DNA from: Pseudovibrio exalbescens
GTDB lineage: Bacteria; Pseudomonadota; Alphaproteobacteria; Rhizobiales; Stappiaceae
Assembly (NCBI RefSeq): GCF_028737195.1
Contig: NZ_JAQZAJ010000004.1
Span: 310,001-374,000 of the forward strand
DNA length: 64,000 bases
Reading direction: 5' to 3'
The notes under the pieces were generated by a model. The model was not told the origin of the DNA. It saw only the letters and a list, made by a program, of their open reading frames with translations, and ran no database searches. The translations under genes were made by a program, and so were the position numbers. Below, piece after piece: positions 38,150 through 46,584 of the stretch (position 1 is its first letter; the number at the start of each line of letters is the position of its first letter).

Positions 38150-39708
38150 GCCGCTTCCTCCTTCTTCAGCTCATGGCCTGCCATCATCAGACCCACGGAG
38201 CTCTTATCCAGCTCTTCCGTGCGGATGGGCTCGGAAAGATGGCCACGGTGAATGACCGCAATGCGATCGGAAAGCTGGAACAGTTCGTCGAGATCTTCGG
38301 AGATGAGCAAGACCCCAGCCCCTCTATCGCGCGCTTCCAGCAAGCGGCGGTGAACTTCTGCGGTCGCCCCCACATCAAGCCCGCGAGACGGCTGTGCTGC
38401 GAGCACCAGTGCGGGATGCTGGTCCAGCGTCCGGGCCAGAACGATTTTCTGAATGTTGCCGCCTGAAAGCAGGCGTGCGCGGGCTTTGGCCCCCGGACAG
38501 CGAATGTCATAGGCCTTGATGGCGGCTTCTGCCCGGCGCTTGATGGCTCCGTACCGGAGCAGCCCAAAGCGCTGATAAGCGGGGCGGCGGATTTCTTCAA
38601 TCACCAGATTGCTGGCGACGGACATGGAGCCCACGATGCCATCGTGGTGACGATCTTCAGGAATGCGCGCAACGCCCTGCCTGATGGCAGCGCTTGCTTT
38701 GGCCGGCAACGGCTTGCCTTCCAATTTCAGTGTGCCGCTGGTGGCCGGTATCAGGCCGGAGATGAGCTGCTGCAATGTGGACTGGCCATTTCCGGAAACA
38801 CCTGCGAGGCCAATGATTTCGCCGCGGCGTAACGTCAGGGAGACGTGGTCCAGCGCCTCGCGCCCCTCACCCGCGCTCACCTTGTCGAGCACCAATAGCG
38901 GCTTGCCCGGGTTGCCCGGAGTGCGCTGGACGGCCTCAACGCTGTGGCCCACCATGAGGTCCGCCAGCATTTGCCTGTCGCATATCGAAGTGGCAAGATC
39001 TGCAACGATTTCGCCGCTGCGCAGTACAGCAACCCGGTCTGAGTGGCCCAGCACCTCTGCCATCTTGTGGGAGATGAAGATGATGCCGAGGCCCTGTGAA
39101 GACAGCTTCTTGAGGGTGGCGAACAGGCTCTCGGATTCCTGCGGCGTGAGCACTGCGGTTGGTTCGTCGAGTACAAGAATGCGGGCGTCGCGATAAAGCG
39201 CCTTCAGGATCTCAACCCGCTGACGCTCGCCAACAGCGAGGCGGGAGACCCTTACATCCAGATCAACCTCCAGACCAGAGGCCTCCATCAGGCTTTCCAG
39301 CTTGGCACGGGCCTTTGAGCGGGAAAAGCGCATCGCCCACAGGCTTTCAGTCCCCAAAACGATGTTCTCAAGCCCGCTGAGGTTCTCAGCCAATGTAAAG
39401 TGTTGATGCACCATGCCGATGCCAGCGTCCAGCGCGGCGTGGGGAGCACCGGGCTCCAGAACGTGCATGTCGCCGTTCCATCCGCGCACCCGCACTGCGC
39501 CCTCCTCTGCCACATAGTGCCCAAACAAGATGTTCATGAGCGTGGTCTTGCCCGCACCATTTTCGCCCAGAAGTGCCACAATTTCACCGGCGTGCAAGTC
39601 CAGCGAAACATCCTTGTTGGCAATGAGGTCTCCAAAGCGCTTGGTAATGGAGTCCAAAGCCAGAAGCAGGTTCTGACTCATCTCCCTTTCGTGATCTTCT
39701 TGCGCCAT
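38146..39708 (-). CDS. BMP-type ABC transporter double ATPase (NupO-like)
   Basis: A 520-residue fusion of two nucleotide-binding domains. Domain 1 has Walker A GENGAGKTTL, signature LAVGERQRVEI and Walker B ILVLDEPTAVLT. Domain 2 has a modified Walker A (GVSGNGQSTL) and signature LSGGNIQK; Walker B reads LVLAAQPSRGLD, with Gln instead of Glu/Asp-Glu, the usual asymmetry of ribose/nucleoside-type ATPases. Start at the ATG 39708 follows GTGAGGGC; an internal ATG at 39681 is possible. Confidence 0.92.
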   Translation of the reverse strand: MAQEDHEREMSQNLLLALDSITKRFGDLIANKDVSLDLHAGEIVALLGENGAGKTTLMNILFGHYVAEEGAVRVRGWNGDMHVLEPGAPHAALDAGIGMVHQHFTLAENLSGLENIVLGTESLWAMRFSRSKARAKLESLMEASGLEVDLDVRVSRLAVGERQRVEILKALYRDARILVLDEPTAVLTPQESESLFATLKKLSSQGLGIIFISHKMAEVLGHSDRVAVLRSGEIVADLATSICDRQMLADLMVGHSVEAVQRTPGNPGKPLLVLDKVSAGEGREALDHVSLTLRRGEIIGLAGVSGNGQSTLQQLISGLIPATSGTLKLEGKPLPAKASAAIRQGVARIPEDRHHDGIVGSMSVASNLVIEEIRRPAYQRFGLLRYGAIKRRAEAAIKAYDIRCPGAKARARLLSGGNIQKIVLARTLDQHPALVLAAQPSRGLDVGATAEVHRRLLEARDRGAGVLLISEDLDELFQLSDRIAVIHRGHLSEPIRTEELDKSSVGLMMAGHELKKEEAA

Positions 39709-39818
39709 TATGCCCTCACCTGACCTGAACACGGCTCTTTCGAGAACCGGAGAGCCGAACCGGAAAACAGTCGGGCAAGACCGCCCGACCATCTCTCTTG
39801 GAAGTCCGAAAGGCCCGG

Positions 39819-40835
39819 TTACATGGTGGACTTGGGCTCGGTGTCGTCGATCTCGACGGTGAACGACTTGTCGAGAATGGCCGCTTCTTTTGCCTTTACA
39901 GCTTCAAGAGTCTCGGCATCGACAAGGGTTTCGTCGGCAATCAAGCTGCCGCCACCAAATTCCATGAAGGAATAAACGCCATAGTCTTCACCGGTAAAGG
40001 AGCCGTCCTTAACCGCAGCAATGGCCTTGTCGATGGTCGGCTCCATGTGCCAGATGGCAGAGGCCAGAATGGTGCCAGGGTAGTCGGCGGCAGTGTCAAT
40101 CACGTTGCCGATGGCGAAGATGCCCTTCTCCTTGGCTGCGTCAGATACGCCAAACCGCTCTGCGTAAAGGACATCCGCACCGTTTTCGATCATGGCATAG
40201 GCGGTTTCCTTGGCCTTTGGCGGATCGTACCAGGAGTTGATGAAGGTCACCATGAACTCAACGTCGGGGTTGGTTTCCCGCGCGCCAGCCATGAAGGCAT
40301 GCATGAGGCGGTTCACCTCAGGAATGGCAAAGCCGCCGACCATGCCGATCTTGTTGGACTTGGAGGCGGCTCCTGCAATCATACCGGTGAGATAGCTTGG
40401 TTCATGGATGAAGTTATCGAACACGGCAAAATTTGGCTCTGCCGCCGGGAACGATGACCCCATGAGGAAGGCAACCTCCGGGTATTCCGCTGCAACCGCA
40501 CGGGCGGCGCGCTCCACGGCAAAGGCCTCTCCAACAATGAGCTGGTTGCCCGCTTCAGCGTACTCACGCATCACGCGCTCGTAGTCTGTATTGGCGGTGT
40601 TTTCAGAGTAAACGTAGGTAATGTCGCCGCGCTCTTGTGCGGCCTTGAGCGCTTGGTGAATGCGCCCAACCCATTGTTGTTCCACGGGAACTGTGTAGAT
40701 CGCAGCCACTTTGAGCGGGTCAGCAGCCTTTACGGTGGAAGTACAGAATAAGGAAACCATCGCGGCCATGGCGATAACAGCAGAGAAGACAGCGCGTCTC
40801 GTCCAGCCGGTTGTTTGCTCTACAAACATAAACAC
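39819..40835 (-). CDS. BMP-family substrate-binding protein (nucleoside/nucleobase)
   Basis: A 338-residue periplasmic binding protein of the BMP/Med family. A long basic signal peptide reaches about residue 38 (ending VKA). The two-lobe fold is recognisable by VAAIYTVPVEQQWVG, FLMGSSFPAAEPNFAVFDN, IGMVGGFAIPEVNR and NSWYDPPKAKE. Such proteins bind purine nucleosides or related compounds; with codA downstream, a pyrimidine base or nucleoside is a fair alternative. First gene of the transporter operon; its leader carries three inverted repeats. Confidence 0.9.
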   Translation of the reverse strand: MFMFVEQTTGWTRRAVFSAVIAMAAMVSLFCTSTVKAADPLKVAAIYTVPVEQQWVGRIHQALKAAQERGDITYVYSENTANTDYERVMREYAEAGNQLIVGEAFAVERAARAVAAEYPEVAFLMGSSFPAAEPNFAVFDNFIHEPSYLTGMIAGAASKSNKIGMVGGFAIPEVNRLMHAFMAGARETNPDVEFMVTFINSWYDPPKAKETAYAMIENGADVLYAERFGVSDAAKEKGIFAIGNVIDTAADYPGTILASAIWHMEPTIDKAIAAVKDGSFTGEDYGVYSFMEFGGGSLIADETLVDAETLEAVKAKEAAILDKSFTVEIDDTEPKSTM

Positions 40836-41518
40836 CCCCTGATTGAAATTGGAACCGGATCACCACAGCTCCACGCGTGGAAGCTGTGTCCTGCCCTTCA
40901 TCGCGGGAATGATGAAAGCGCAATTGCACTTCATAAAGGCATTAAAAACGGCTTTATACGAGAACAATTCAGGCTTGACTAGCCACTGAGACAAAATAAG
41001 GGCACGCCACCCTTACTTGTATGCGCGGAATTTGATGGGATTTCCTTAGTAAATTCCCATTGCATTGCTGCATTTTTTCTTGTCCGTCCTTGCTGAAAAG
41101 GAATGGATTGCACTGTGAGGTCCGGCGAAAATTGCTGGCCAATATTTCAGCACGCTCTCAATACTGAATTTTATTGCGGTGTGTAAAATAATTTACAAAG
41201 CTGTCATGGTGCCTAGCGTTGTCAAAGAGTTGCGCGATTCTCATCAATTTCGCCTGCTTGCAGCGATCGGGTGCGTGTAAATGCTTAGCGCCCAAAGTCG
41301 GAATCGGGGTGTCGCAACGGCACAAATCCGCAGTTTTCCACCAATCTGGTTCCATTGAGTAATACATGACGATTTAGGTCAGGTTTTAGTTGCAATCCAT
41401 TACTTAAAATTAATAGTGAGTTGCAACTAGCCAGGCAGAGGCAGCTCTTGCGTGTGATTGCACGCTGCCCCCACCCAGCCCACATCCGAAAATCAAACAA
41501 AATATTGCGGGGGCAATT
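40836..41518. promoter_or_regulatory. Long divergent regulatory region, BMP operon / TonB receptor
   Basis: 683 bases without a supportable gene. The left part holds the BMP-operon leader with three inverted repeats. The right part, upstream of the receptor gene, has the palindromes TGTAAAATAATTTACA (41182-41197) and AGTTGCAACT (41419-41428). No Fur-type box was recognised near the receptor. The promoters themselves could not be fixed. Confidence 0.5.
40864..40957 (-). promoter_or_regulatory. Structured leader of the BMP operon
   Basis: Three inverted repeats in a row: ATAAAG/CTTTAT (40933-40938, 40952-40957), TTCATC/GATGAA (40897-40902, 40911-40916) and CACAGCTCCACG pairing with CGTGGAAGCTGTG (40864-40888, one bulge). 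The last lies about 30 bases before the start codon. This could be a riboswitch or an attenuator; no known class was recognised. Confidence 0.4.
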
Positions 41519-44098
41519 TTGTTGGCAACAACTCAGAGGCGCTTTGTCAGAGCGCTCCTGTGCACGTCGGCGCTCACCCTGGTGACACCAGCATTGGCAC
41601 AGGAAGCAGAAGAAACCGTTCTTGAAGAAATCGTGGTGTCACAGCCAACAGGTGCCGGGGCCGTTGAAGGCATTCTTGGTGGTGGAGATGACGCAGCTCA
41701 GGGCAAGACTGTTCTCACACGAGAGCAAATCAAAACAAGTGGGGATGGCTCCGGCGACGTTAACTCCGTGCTGCGCATGCTTCCCAATGTGCAGTGGGTT
41801 GATGACACCTCGGAAGATTCAGGGGAAAGCGCGAGTACACTGCAGGACCTTCGGCCTGAGCAGTTTTCCATTTCAGGAGCTGGCGTTGATCAGAACAATT
41901 TCGTTTTGGACGGGGTCGGCATCAACAGTATGGGCGGGCATTCTGAAGCCAACAATCGCTTGATTGACGATTCATACGCGCCTCTGCCTGATCAGCTGTA
42001 CTCCCTGCACTCTCAAACGGTTTATGTGCCTCAGTCGCTGGTTGAATCGATTACCGTTGAAGACAGCAACATCTCTGCACGGTATGGCGACTTTCAAGGG
42101 GGTGTTGTCTCTTTGGAAACACTCGCTCCATCAGATACATGGACCGGGTTTCTAGAGGCGGAGGGCTCCGGCAGTCCTTTGACCAACTACAAGCTGGCAA
42201 CGGAGGACGGTGAAAACCCTCGCGATATAGATCCGATTGATTTTCGCAAGTACAACGGCGCTCTGGCGATTTCAGGCCCCATTCTGGAAGGCTTCAACTT
42301 CCTGTCCTCTGTCTCCGTACGCAGCGCGCAGACGACAAGAGACCGCCAGCCCGAATACGTTGACGAGATTGCCGAAACACAAACGTTCTCCACCAGTGTC
42401 CTGAACAAGCTGGAACTTGAACGGGACTTCGGCACCATCAATGTCTCCAGCATGATCAATTTCTATGATCAGGAGTTTGAGTCCCACAACACATACTACA
42501 ACGGCGTGGTTCTGAAGGGCGACAGTACGACCAACTCTCTCAGCTTTACAAAGGAGTTGGATGACATCGGGGCCTTCTCAGAAACCACATTCAATACAAA
42601 GCTGTTCTTCAACACATCGCGCAAAGGGCGGGACGAAGAAGAAAGCACTTATTACGACGCGCGCTATCGCTACAAAGGTGTTGTGCTGGATGAACTGTCT
42701 GACGTGTGTCAGGACGTGCCAAGTGAGACCACTGTCAAGTGTGGTTACGGCGGCGGCGGGGATCTATATCAGGATGAGTATGGCGGCGGAGGGTCTTTTG
42801 ATGTCTCAACGCGCATTCTGAACCAGAGTTTCCACTTCGGTGGTGGTTTTTCTCGCACAATCTTGCGGCGAGAGCGCCCGGAGACCGTAACAACTTATAC
42901 CAGTCAACGCACCGGCAGCTTTACCTGCTCCGATCCAAACGACCCCTTCTGCTACGACGACAAGGGGTATCTGTCATACAAGCAGGTCAGAGATCCCTAT
43001 GACGTCACAGTGGGTCTCACCAAACTTGATTTTTGGAGCGAGCTGGACCTCACCTTTGGGGACTTCGAGTTCCGGCCGGGTGTGCGTTTTGACTATGAAG
43101 ACTATCTGGAAAACCTGACTGTTGCGCCGCGTTTGCGCGCCAGCTGGTTCGCCACTGATAATCTGACCATCACAACTGGTTTTAACCGCTACTACGACAA
43201 TGCGATGTTGAGCTATGCGCTAAACGCCAAAATACCGGACACTAGGGGTTACAGACGTACAATCGAGGGCGGTGTCGTCAGCAATGAAGACGGTGGTGAC
43301 GGCTGGCAGCATTTCAAAAACTTCGCCAATACCAATTACGACCAATTTGGTCTGAGTACGCCCTACAACGACGAATTTGCTTTTGGCTTCACCTATGATG
43401 ATCTGCCATGGCTCGGCGGTAAACTTCGGGCAAACTATGTCCAACGCTGGGGGGCAGACCAGATCGTCAAAAGTCAGGATTCGTCCAAGGAACATACCTA
43501 TCCCACCAACGATGGCAAAAGCCGGTACCGCAGTGTCTCTGTTGAATACGCCCGTGGATGGAATGATTTGAGCTGGGGACCATTGGAAAGCCTGGGCTTG
43601 AGCGCTACGGCAACATGGTCGGACTCGCACAAGACTGGCGGGGGGTACTACGACGAAATCGAGTACGACGATTACATCTACTACAAGGGGAGCTCATACA
43701 CCCGTCCCGGCTTTGATGAGGTCACCGGGAACATGGATATTCCGGTCCGCGGTTCTGTTCGGTTGCAAGGCGGGTTCTTTGAAAACCGGCTCAGCCTTTG
43801 GACAGCTGCAGCATGGCAACTGGGCTACGAGGGCGTAAAAGACAGCAATGAGAACATCGAGCTGGAGATCGATGGGGAAACCATCAGGCATGACGTCTAT
43901 GTAGACCATGACTACGATCCAACCGTGTTCGTCAATGCAGGCGCAGCGTTTACGCTCTCGGAAAACAAATGGGGCAAGACTGTTGTCACGGCGCGTATTG
44001 ATAATCTTCTCGATGACACGGGCAATGCGACTGCGGACGATAAGTATCCCTACAAGACAGGGCGGCAGTTCTGGTTTGGCCTGAAAGCCTCGTTCTGA
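41519..44098 (+). CDS. TonB-dependent outer-membrane receptor
   Basis: An 859-residue receptor. Signal peptide to about residue 27 (ending ALAQE), a TonB-box-like EIVVSQ just after it, a plug domain (about 60-190, with QFSISGAGVDQNNFVLDG and EDSNISARYGDFQGGVVSLET) and a 22-strand type barrel closing with the C-terminal aromatic residue (FWFGLKASF). The start is a TTG at 41519 (or 41522) behind GCGGGGGC; no ATG precedes the signal peptide. Substrate is not readable. Neighbouring TRAP and glucuronide genes would permit a carbohydrate ligand as well as a siderophore. A bidirectional terminator follows. Confidence 0.9.
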   Translation: MLATTQRRFVRALLCTSALTLVTPALAQEAEETVLEEIVVSQPTGAGAVEGILGGGDDAAQGKTVLTREQIKTSGDGSGDVNSVLRMLPNVQWVDDTSEDSGESASTLQDLRPEQFSISGAGVDQNNFVLDGVGINSMGGHSEANNRLIDDSYAPLPDQLYSLHSQTVYVPQSLVESITVEDSNISARYGDFQGGVVSLETLAPSDTWTGFLEAEGSGSPLTNYKLATEDGENPRDIDPIDFRKYNGALAISGPILEGFNFLSSVSVRSAQTTRDRQPEYVDEIAETQTFSTSVLNKLELERDFGTINVSSMINFYDQEFESHNTYYNGVVLKGDSTTNSLSFTKELDDIGAFSETTFNTKLFFNTSRKGRDEEESTYYDARYRYKGVVLDELSDVCQDVPSETTVKCGYGGGGDLYQDEYGGGGSFDVSTRILNQSFHFGGGFSRTILRRERPETVTTYTSQRTGSFTCSDPNDPFCYDDKGYLSYKQVRDPYDVTVGLTKLDFWSELDLTFGDFEFRPGVRFDYEDYLENLTVAPRLRASWFATDNLTITTGFNRYYDNAMLSYALNAKIPDTRGYRRTIEGGVVSNEDGGDGWQHFKNFANTNYDQFGLSTPYNDEFAFGFTYDDLPWLGGKLRANYVQRWGADQIVKSQDSSKEHTYPTNDGKSRYRSVSVEYARGWNDLSWGPLESLGLSATATWSDSHKTGGGYYDEIEYDDYIYYKGSSYTRPGFDEVTGNMDIPVRGSVRLQGGFFENRLSLWTAAAWQLGYEGVKDSNENIELEIDGETIRHDVYVDHDYDPTVFVNAGAAFTLSENKWGKTVVTARIDNLLDDTGNATADDKYPYKTGRQFWFGLKASF

Positions 44099-44128
44099 GC
44101 TCGAAGTGGTTCATTTCGTTTCAATGCA

Positions 44129-44162
44129 AAAAAGGCCCGCAAAAAGCAGGCCTTTTTCTTGT
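44129..44162. terminator. Bidirectional terminator, TonB receptor / TRAP
   Basis: AAAAAGGCC (44129-44137) pairs with GGCCTTTTT (44149-44157), with T tracts on both strands, between convergent genes. Confidence 0.8.
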
Positions 44163-44184
44163 TTTTCTTTAGAAGTGAGGGAGG

Positions 44185-45492
44185 TTACCCTCCGTATCCC
44201 AGGATTACCCGTGGTAGGAACAGGCTGATTTCCGGGACGAATGTGACGAGCATGAGGATTGAAATCACGGCCACGTAGAACGGGAGCATCGGCTTGATGA
44301 TGTCCTTGATGGCGACCTTGCCCACGGAGCATGAGATGAACAGGGCGCTGCCCACCGGCGGCGTGATGATGCCGATACACAGGTTGTAGGTCATCATGAT
44401 GCCGAAGTGGACCGGGTCCATGCCGAGCTCGGTTGCCACCGGCAGGAAGATTGGCGTGAAGATCAAGAGTGCTGGGGTCATGTCCATGAAGGTGCCGATG
44501 ACCAGCAGGCACAGGTTGATGACCAGCATGATGATCAGCGGGTTCTGGGAGACATTGGCCAGCGCATCGGCGATGGCGTAAGGAATGTCGGAGAACGCCA
44601 TGGCCCAGGACATGCCGATGGAACAGCCGATCAGCAGCAGCACGATGGAAGAGGTGATGGCCGATTCCAGGATCACGCTTGGCAGATCGGTGATTTTCAC
44701 TTCCCGGTAGATGAACACCGCAAGTACGAGCGAGTAGACCACGGCCACCGCGGAGGCTTCCGTTGCGGTGAAGATGCCGCCGATGATGCCGCCCATGATG
44801 ATGACAATGAGCATCAGGGGCAAGATGGCGTCGAGGGTCTTGTAGAGCACTTCCTTCATGGGCGGCATGGGGATGATGGGATAGCCGCGTTTGGCGGCAA
44901 TGATGCCGGCCACGACCATTACGCCCAGCCCCATGAGAATGCCGGGAATGTAGCCCGCCACAAACAGGGTGGCCACAGAGGTGCCGCCTGAGATCAGGGA
45001 GTAGACGATCAAGGTGGAGGATGGCGGAATGAGCATGCCGGTTGGGCAAGAGGCGGCGTTGACGGCTGCGGAATAAGCCGGGTCGTAGCCTTCCTTCTTC
45101 TGCAGCGGGGACATGATGCCGCCGACCGCAGCAGCCGATGCCACGGCCGAACCGGAGATGGCGCCAAACAGCATGTTGGCCAGCACGTTACAGTGGGCCA
45201 GTGCGCCCGGCAGGCGGCCGCCCAGAACCTTGGCAAGCTCGATCATGCGGGCTGCGATGCCGCCCCGGTTCATGACGTTGCCGGCCAGAATGAAGAACGG
45301 AATGGCCAGAAGGGTGAAGCTGTCCAGACCGGTGGCCATGCGCTGTGCCACCACGAACACGGCTTGGTCGAAGGACATGAGAACGGTGATGCAGGTGACG
45401 GTTGCCAAGCCGATGGCAAAGGAAATCGGCACGCCGAAGGTCACCAGCACGGCGAATACGCCAAACAGGATAAGTGCGCTTTGCAGTTCCAT
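44185..45492 (-). CDS. dctM: TRAP transporter large permease (DctM type)
   Basis: A 435-residue membrane protein with about twelve helices, the transport subunit of a tripartite ATP-independent periplasmic transporter. Conserved DctM elements are visible: FVVAQRMATGLDSFTLLAIPFFILAGNVMNRGG and the SCPTGMLIPPS block. Its gene follows dctQ by 21 bases. With beta-glucuronidase and mannonate dehydratase divergent on the other side, a hexuronate or glucuronide is the probable substrate. Confidence 0.93.
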   Translation of the reverse strand: MELQSALILFGVFAVLVTFGVPISFAIGLATVTCITVLMSFDQAVFVVAQRMATGLDSFTLLAIPFFILAGNVMNRGGIAARMIELAKVLGGRLPGALAHCNVLANMLFGAISGSAVASAAAVGGIMSPLQKKEGYDPAYSAAVNAASCPTGMLIPPSSTLIVYSLISGGTSVATLFVAGYIPGILMGLGVMVVAGIIAAKRGYPIIPMPPMKEVLYKTLDAILPLMLIVIIMGGIIGGIFTATEASAVAVVYSLVLAVFIYREVKITDLPSVILESAITSSIVLLLIGCSIGMSWAMAFSDIPYAIADALANVSQNPLIIMLVINLCLLVIGTFMDMTPALLIFTPIFLPVATELGMDPVHFGIMMTYNLCIGIITPPVGSALFISCSVGKVAIKDIIKPMLPFYVAVISILMLVTFVPEISLFLPRVILGYGG

Positions 45493-45513
45493 GGGGATCT
45501 CTCTAACTCTCTG

Positions 45514-46029
45514 CTATTCAGCGGCGTCTTCGACGGGTTGATCGTTGGGCCCGGTGCCGGTGCCGTTGATCAGACCGATTGCGAATTCCACGCAGTAAAA
45601 CAGGATCACGGCTCCGGAGAACGGAATGGCTGCGTAGATGTAGCCCATGGGGATGCGCAGGGCCGGAGACAGCTGGCCGGTGGCGAGGGTCTTTGTGACC
45701 AGATTGGAGCCGCCATAAAGCATGATGGTGATGGCGAACACGGCAATGGCCAGGGTGATGAACAGGTCGGACAGCAGCTTGGTGCGCCCGACAAGAGAGC
45801 CGGTCAAAAGGTCAATGGCAAGGTGGCGGCGCTGGCCCAGCGTATACGCCGCGCCAATCAGACCAATCCACATGAACATGAACCGCGCCATCTCATCGGT
45901 CACCGTGCTGGGCTGACCAAGGATAAAGCGCGACACAACCTGCCACACAACACAAACAACAAGCACAGCAAAAACGAAAACCGTAACTGTGCTGAGTAAA
46001 CTATTTACGAAACGGGTCAGCGCCTTCAT
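45514..46029 (-). CDS. dctQ: TRAP transporter small permease (DctQ type)
   Basis: A 171-residue membrane protein with four helices, the small TRAP subunit. The family block DEMARFMFMWIGLIGAAYTLGQRRHL lies between helices 1 and 2. The start is supported by AGGGAAGAG. First gene of the minus-strand pair. No DctP-type binding protein gene occurs upstream or downstream in this window, although a TRAP transporter needs one. Confidence 0.92.
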   Translation of the reverse strand: MKALTRFVNSLLSTVTVFVFAVLVVCVVWQVVSRFILGQPSTVTDEMARFMFMWIGLIGAAYTLGQRRHLAIDLLTGSLVGRTKLLSDLFITLAIAVFAITIMLYGGSNLVTKTLATGQLSPALRIPMGYIYAAIPFSGAVILFYCVEFAIGLINGTGTGPNDQPVEDAAE

Positions 46030-46225
46030 TTCTCTTCCCTGATGATGGACTTGCGCCGGGTCGCCGGACGCTCATCATTTACGTTGGGCGACCAATTAAG
46101 CGATCAGGCGATGTCAGGCCTAATCTTGAGGGCCAATCCGATGATTACGGAAGAGTAAGCATTAACCCATAGTCCGCAAGAATCTGCCGAATTAGCTCTG
46201 TGTATTCTTATTCGCTCATTTTTCG

Positions 46226-46243
46226 ATATTGGTCAACCAATAT
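46226..46243. promoter_or_regulatory. UxuR/ExuR-like operator
   Basis: ATATTGGTCAACCAATAT: arms of eight bases about a two-base centre. It agrees at 14 of 18 positions with the E. coli UxuR/ExuR box AAATTGGTATACCAATTT. The GntR-family regulator two genes downstream is of the UxuR/ExuR type, so this is the probable site for autogenous and divergent control. Confidence 0.75.
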
Positions 46244-46381
46244 AATAAAATGGTTTGACAATGAGGGCGGATTATAGAAATGTATAAGGGTCGGCGCGCC
46301 AGATTCTGGATGTGTTGGCAAACCAAAAAGTGAAATGATCACTGCACGCTCAGTCCCATCGTGAGCTTTGATAAAGTAGGG

Positions 46382-46420
46382 CCTCAGCTTACCCGCTTTC
46401 CTCCGGCGGGTGGGCTGAGG
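46382..46420 (+). other. Stable hairpin in the beta-glucuronidase leader
   Basis: CCTCAGC-TT-ACCCGC (46382-46396) pairs with GCGGGT-GG-GCTGAGG (46406-46420) in a 15-bp stem that includes two G-U pairs. A second CCTCAGC at 46429-46435 could compete for the GCTGAGG arm, giving an alternative fold. No T tract follows. Confidence 0.55.
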
Positions 46421-46584
46421 GCCGAAAACCTCAGCAAGAGGTCAACCATATTCTCTGAATGGTTGATTTGGGTGGGCGAACAGATGTGACGCCACCAATT
46501 CGGGCGGCACTGGTTGATCAAAGAGTGTTTCGAAGCGGTTTTCTTGAAAAGGGTGAGCCGCCAAACTGAGGTAGTAAGAAGACG

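Larger units (their letters stand above)
46030..46584. promoter_or_regulatory. Divergent control region of the glucuronide cluster
   Basis: 555 bases between dctQ and the beta-glucuronidase gene with no coding sequence. It holds a UxuR-like operator at 46226-46243, TTGACA at 46255-46260 as a likely -35 element for the plus-strand operon, and a leader with a 15-bp stem (46382-46420) and an inverted repeat at 46442-46466. Confidence 0.6.
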
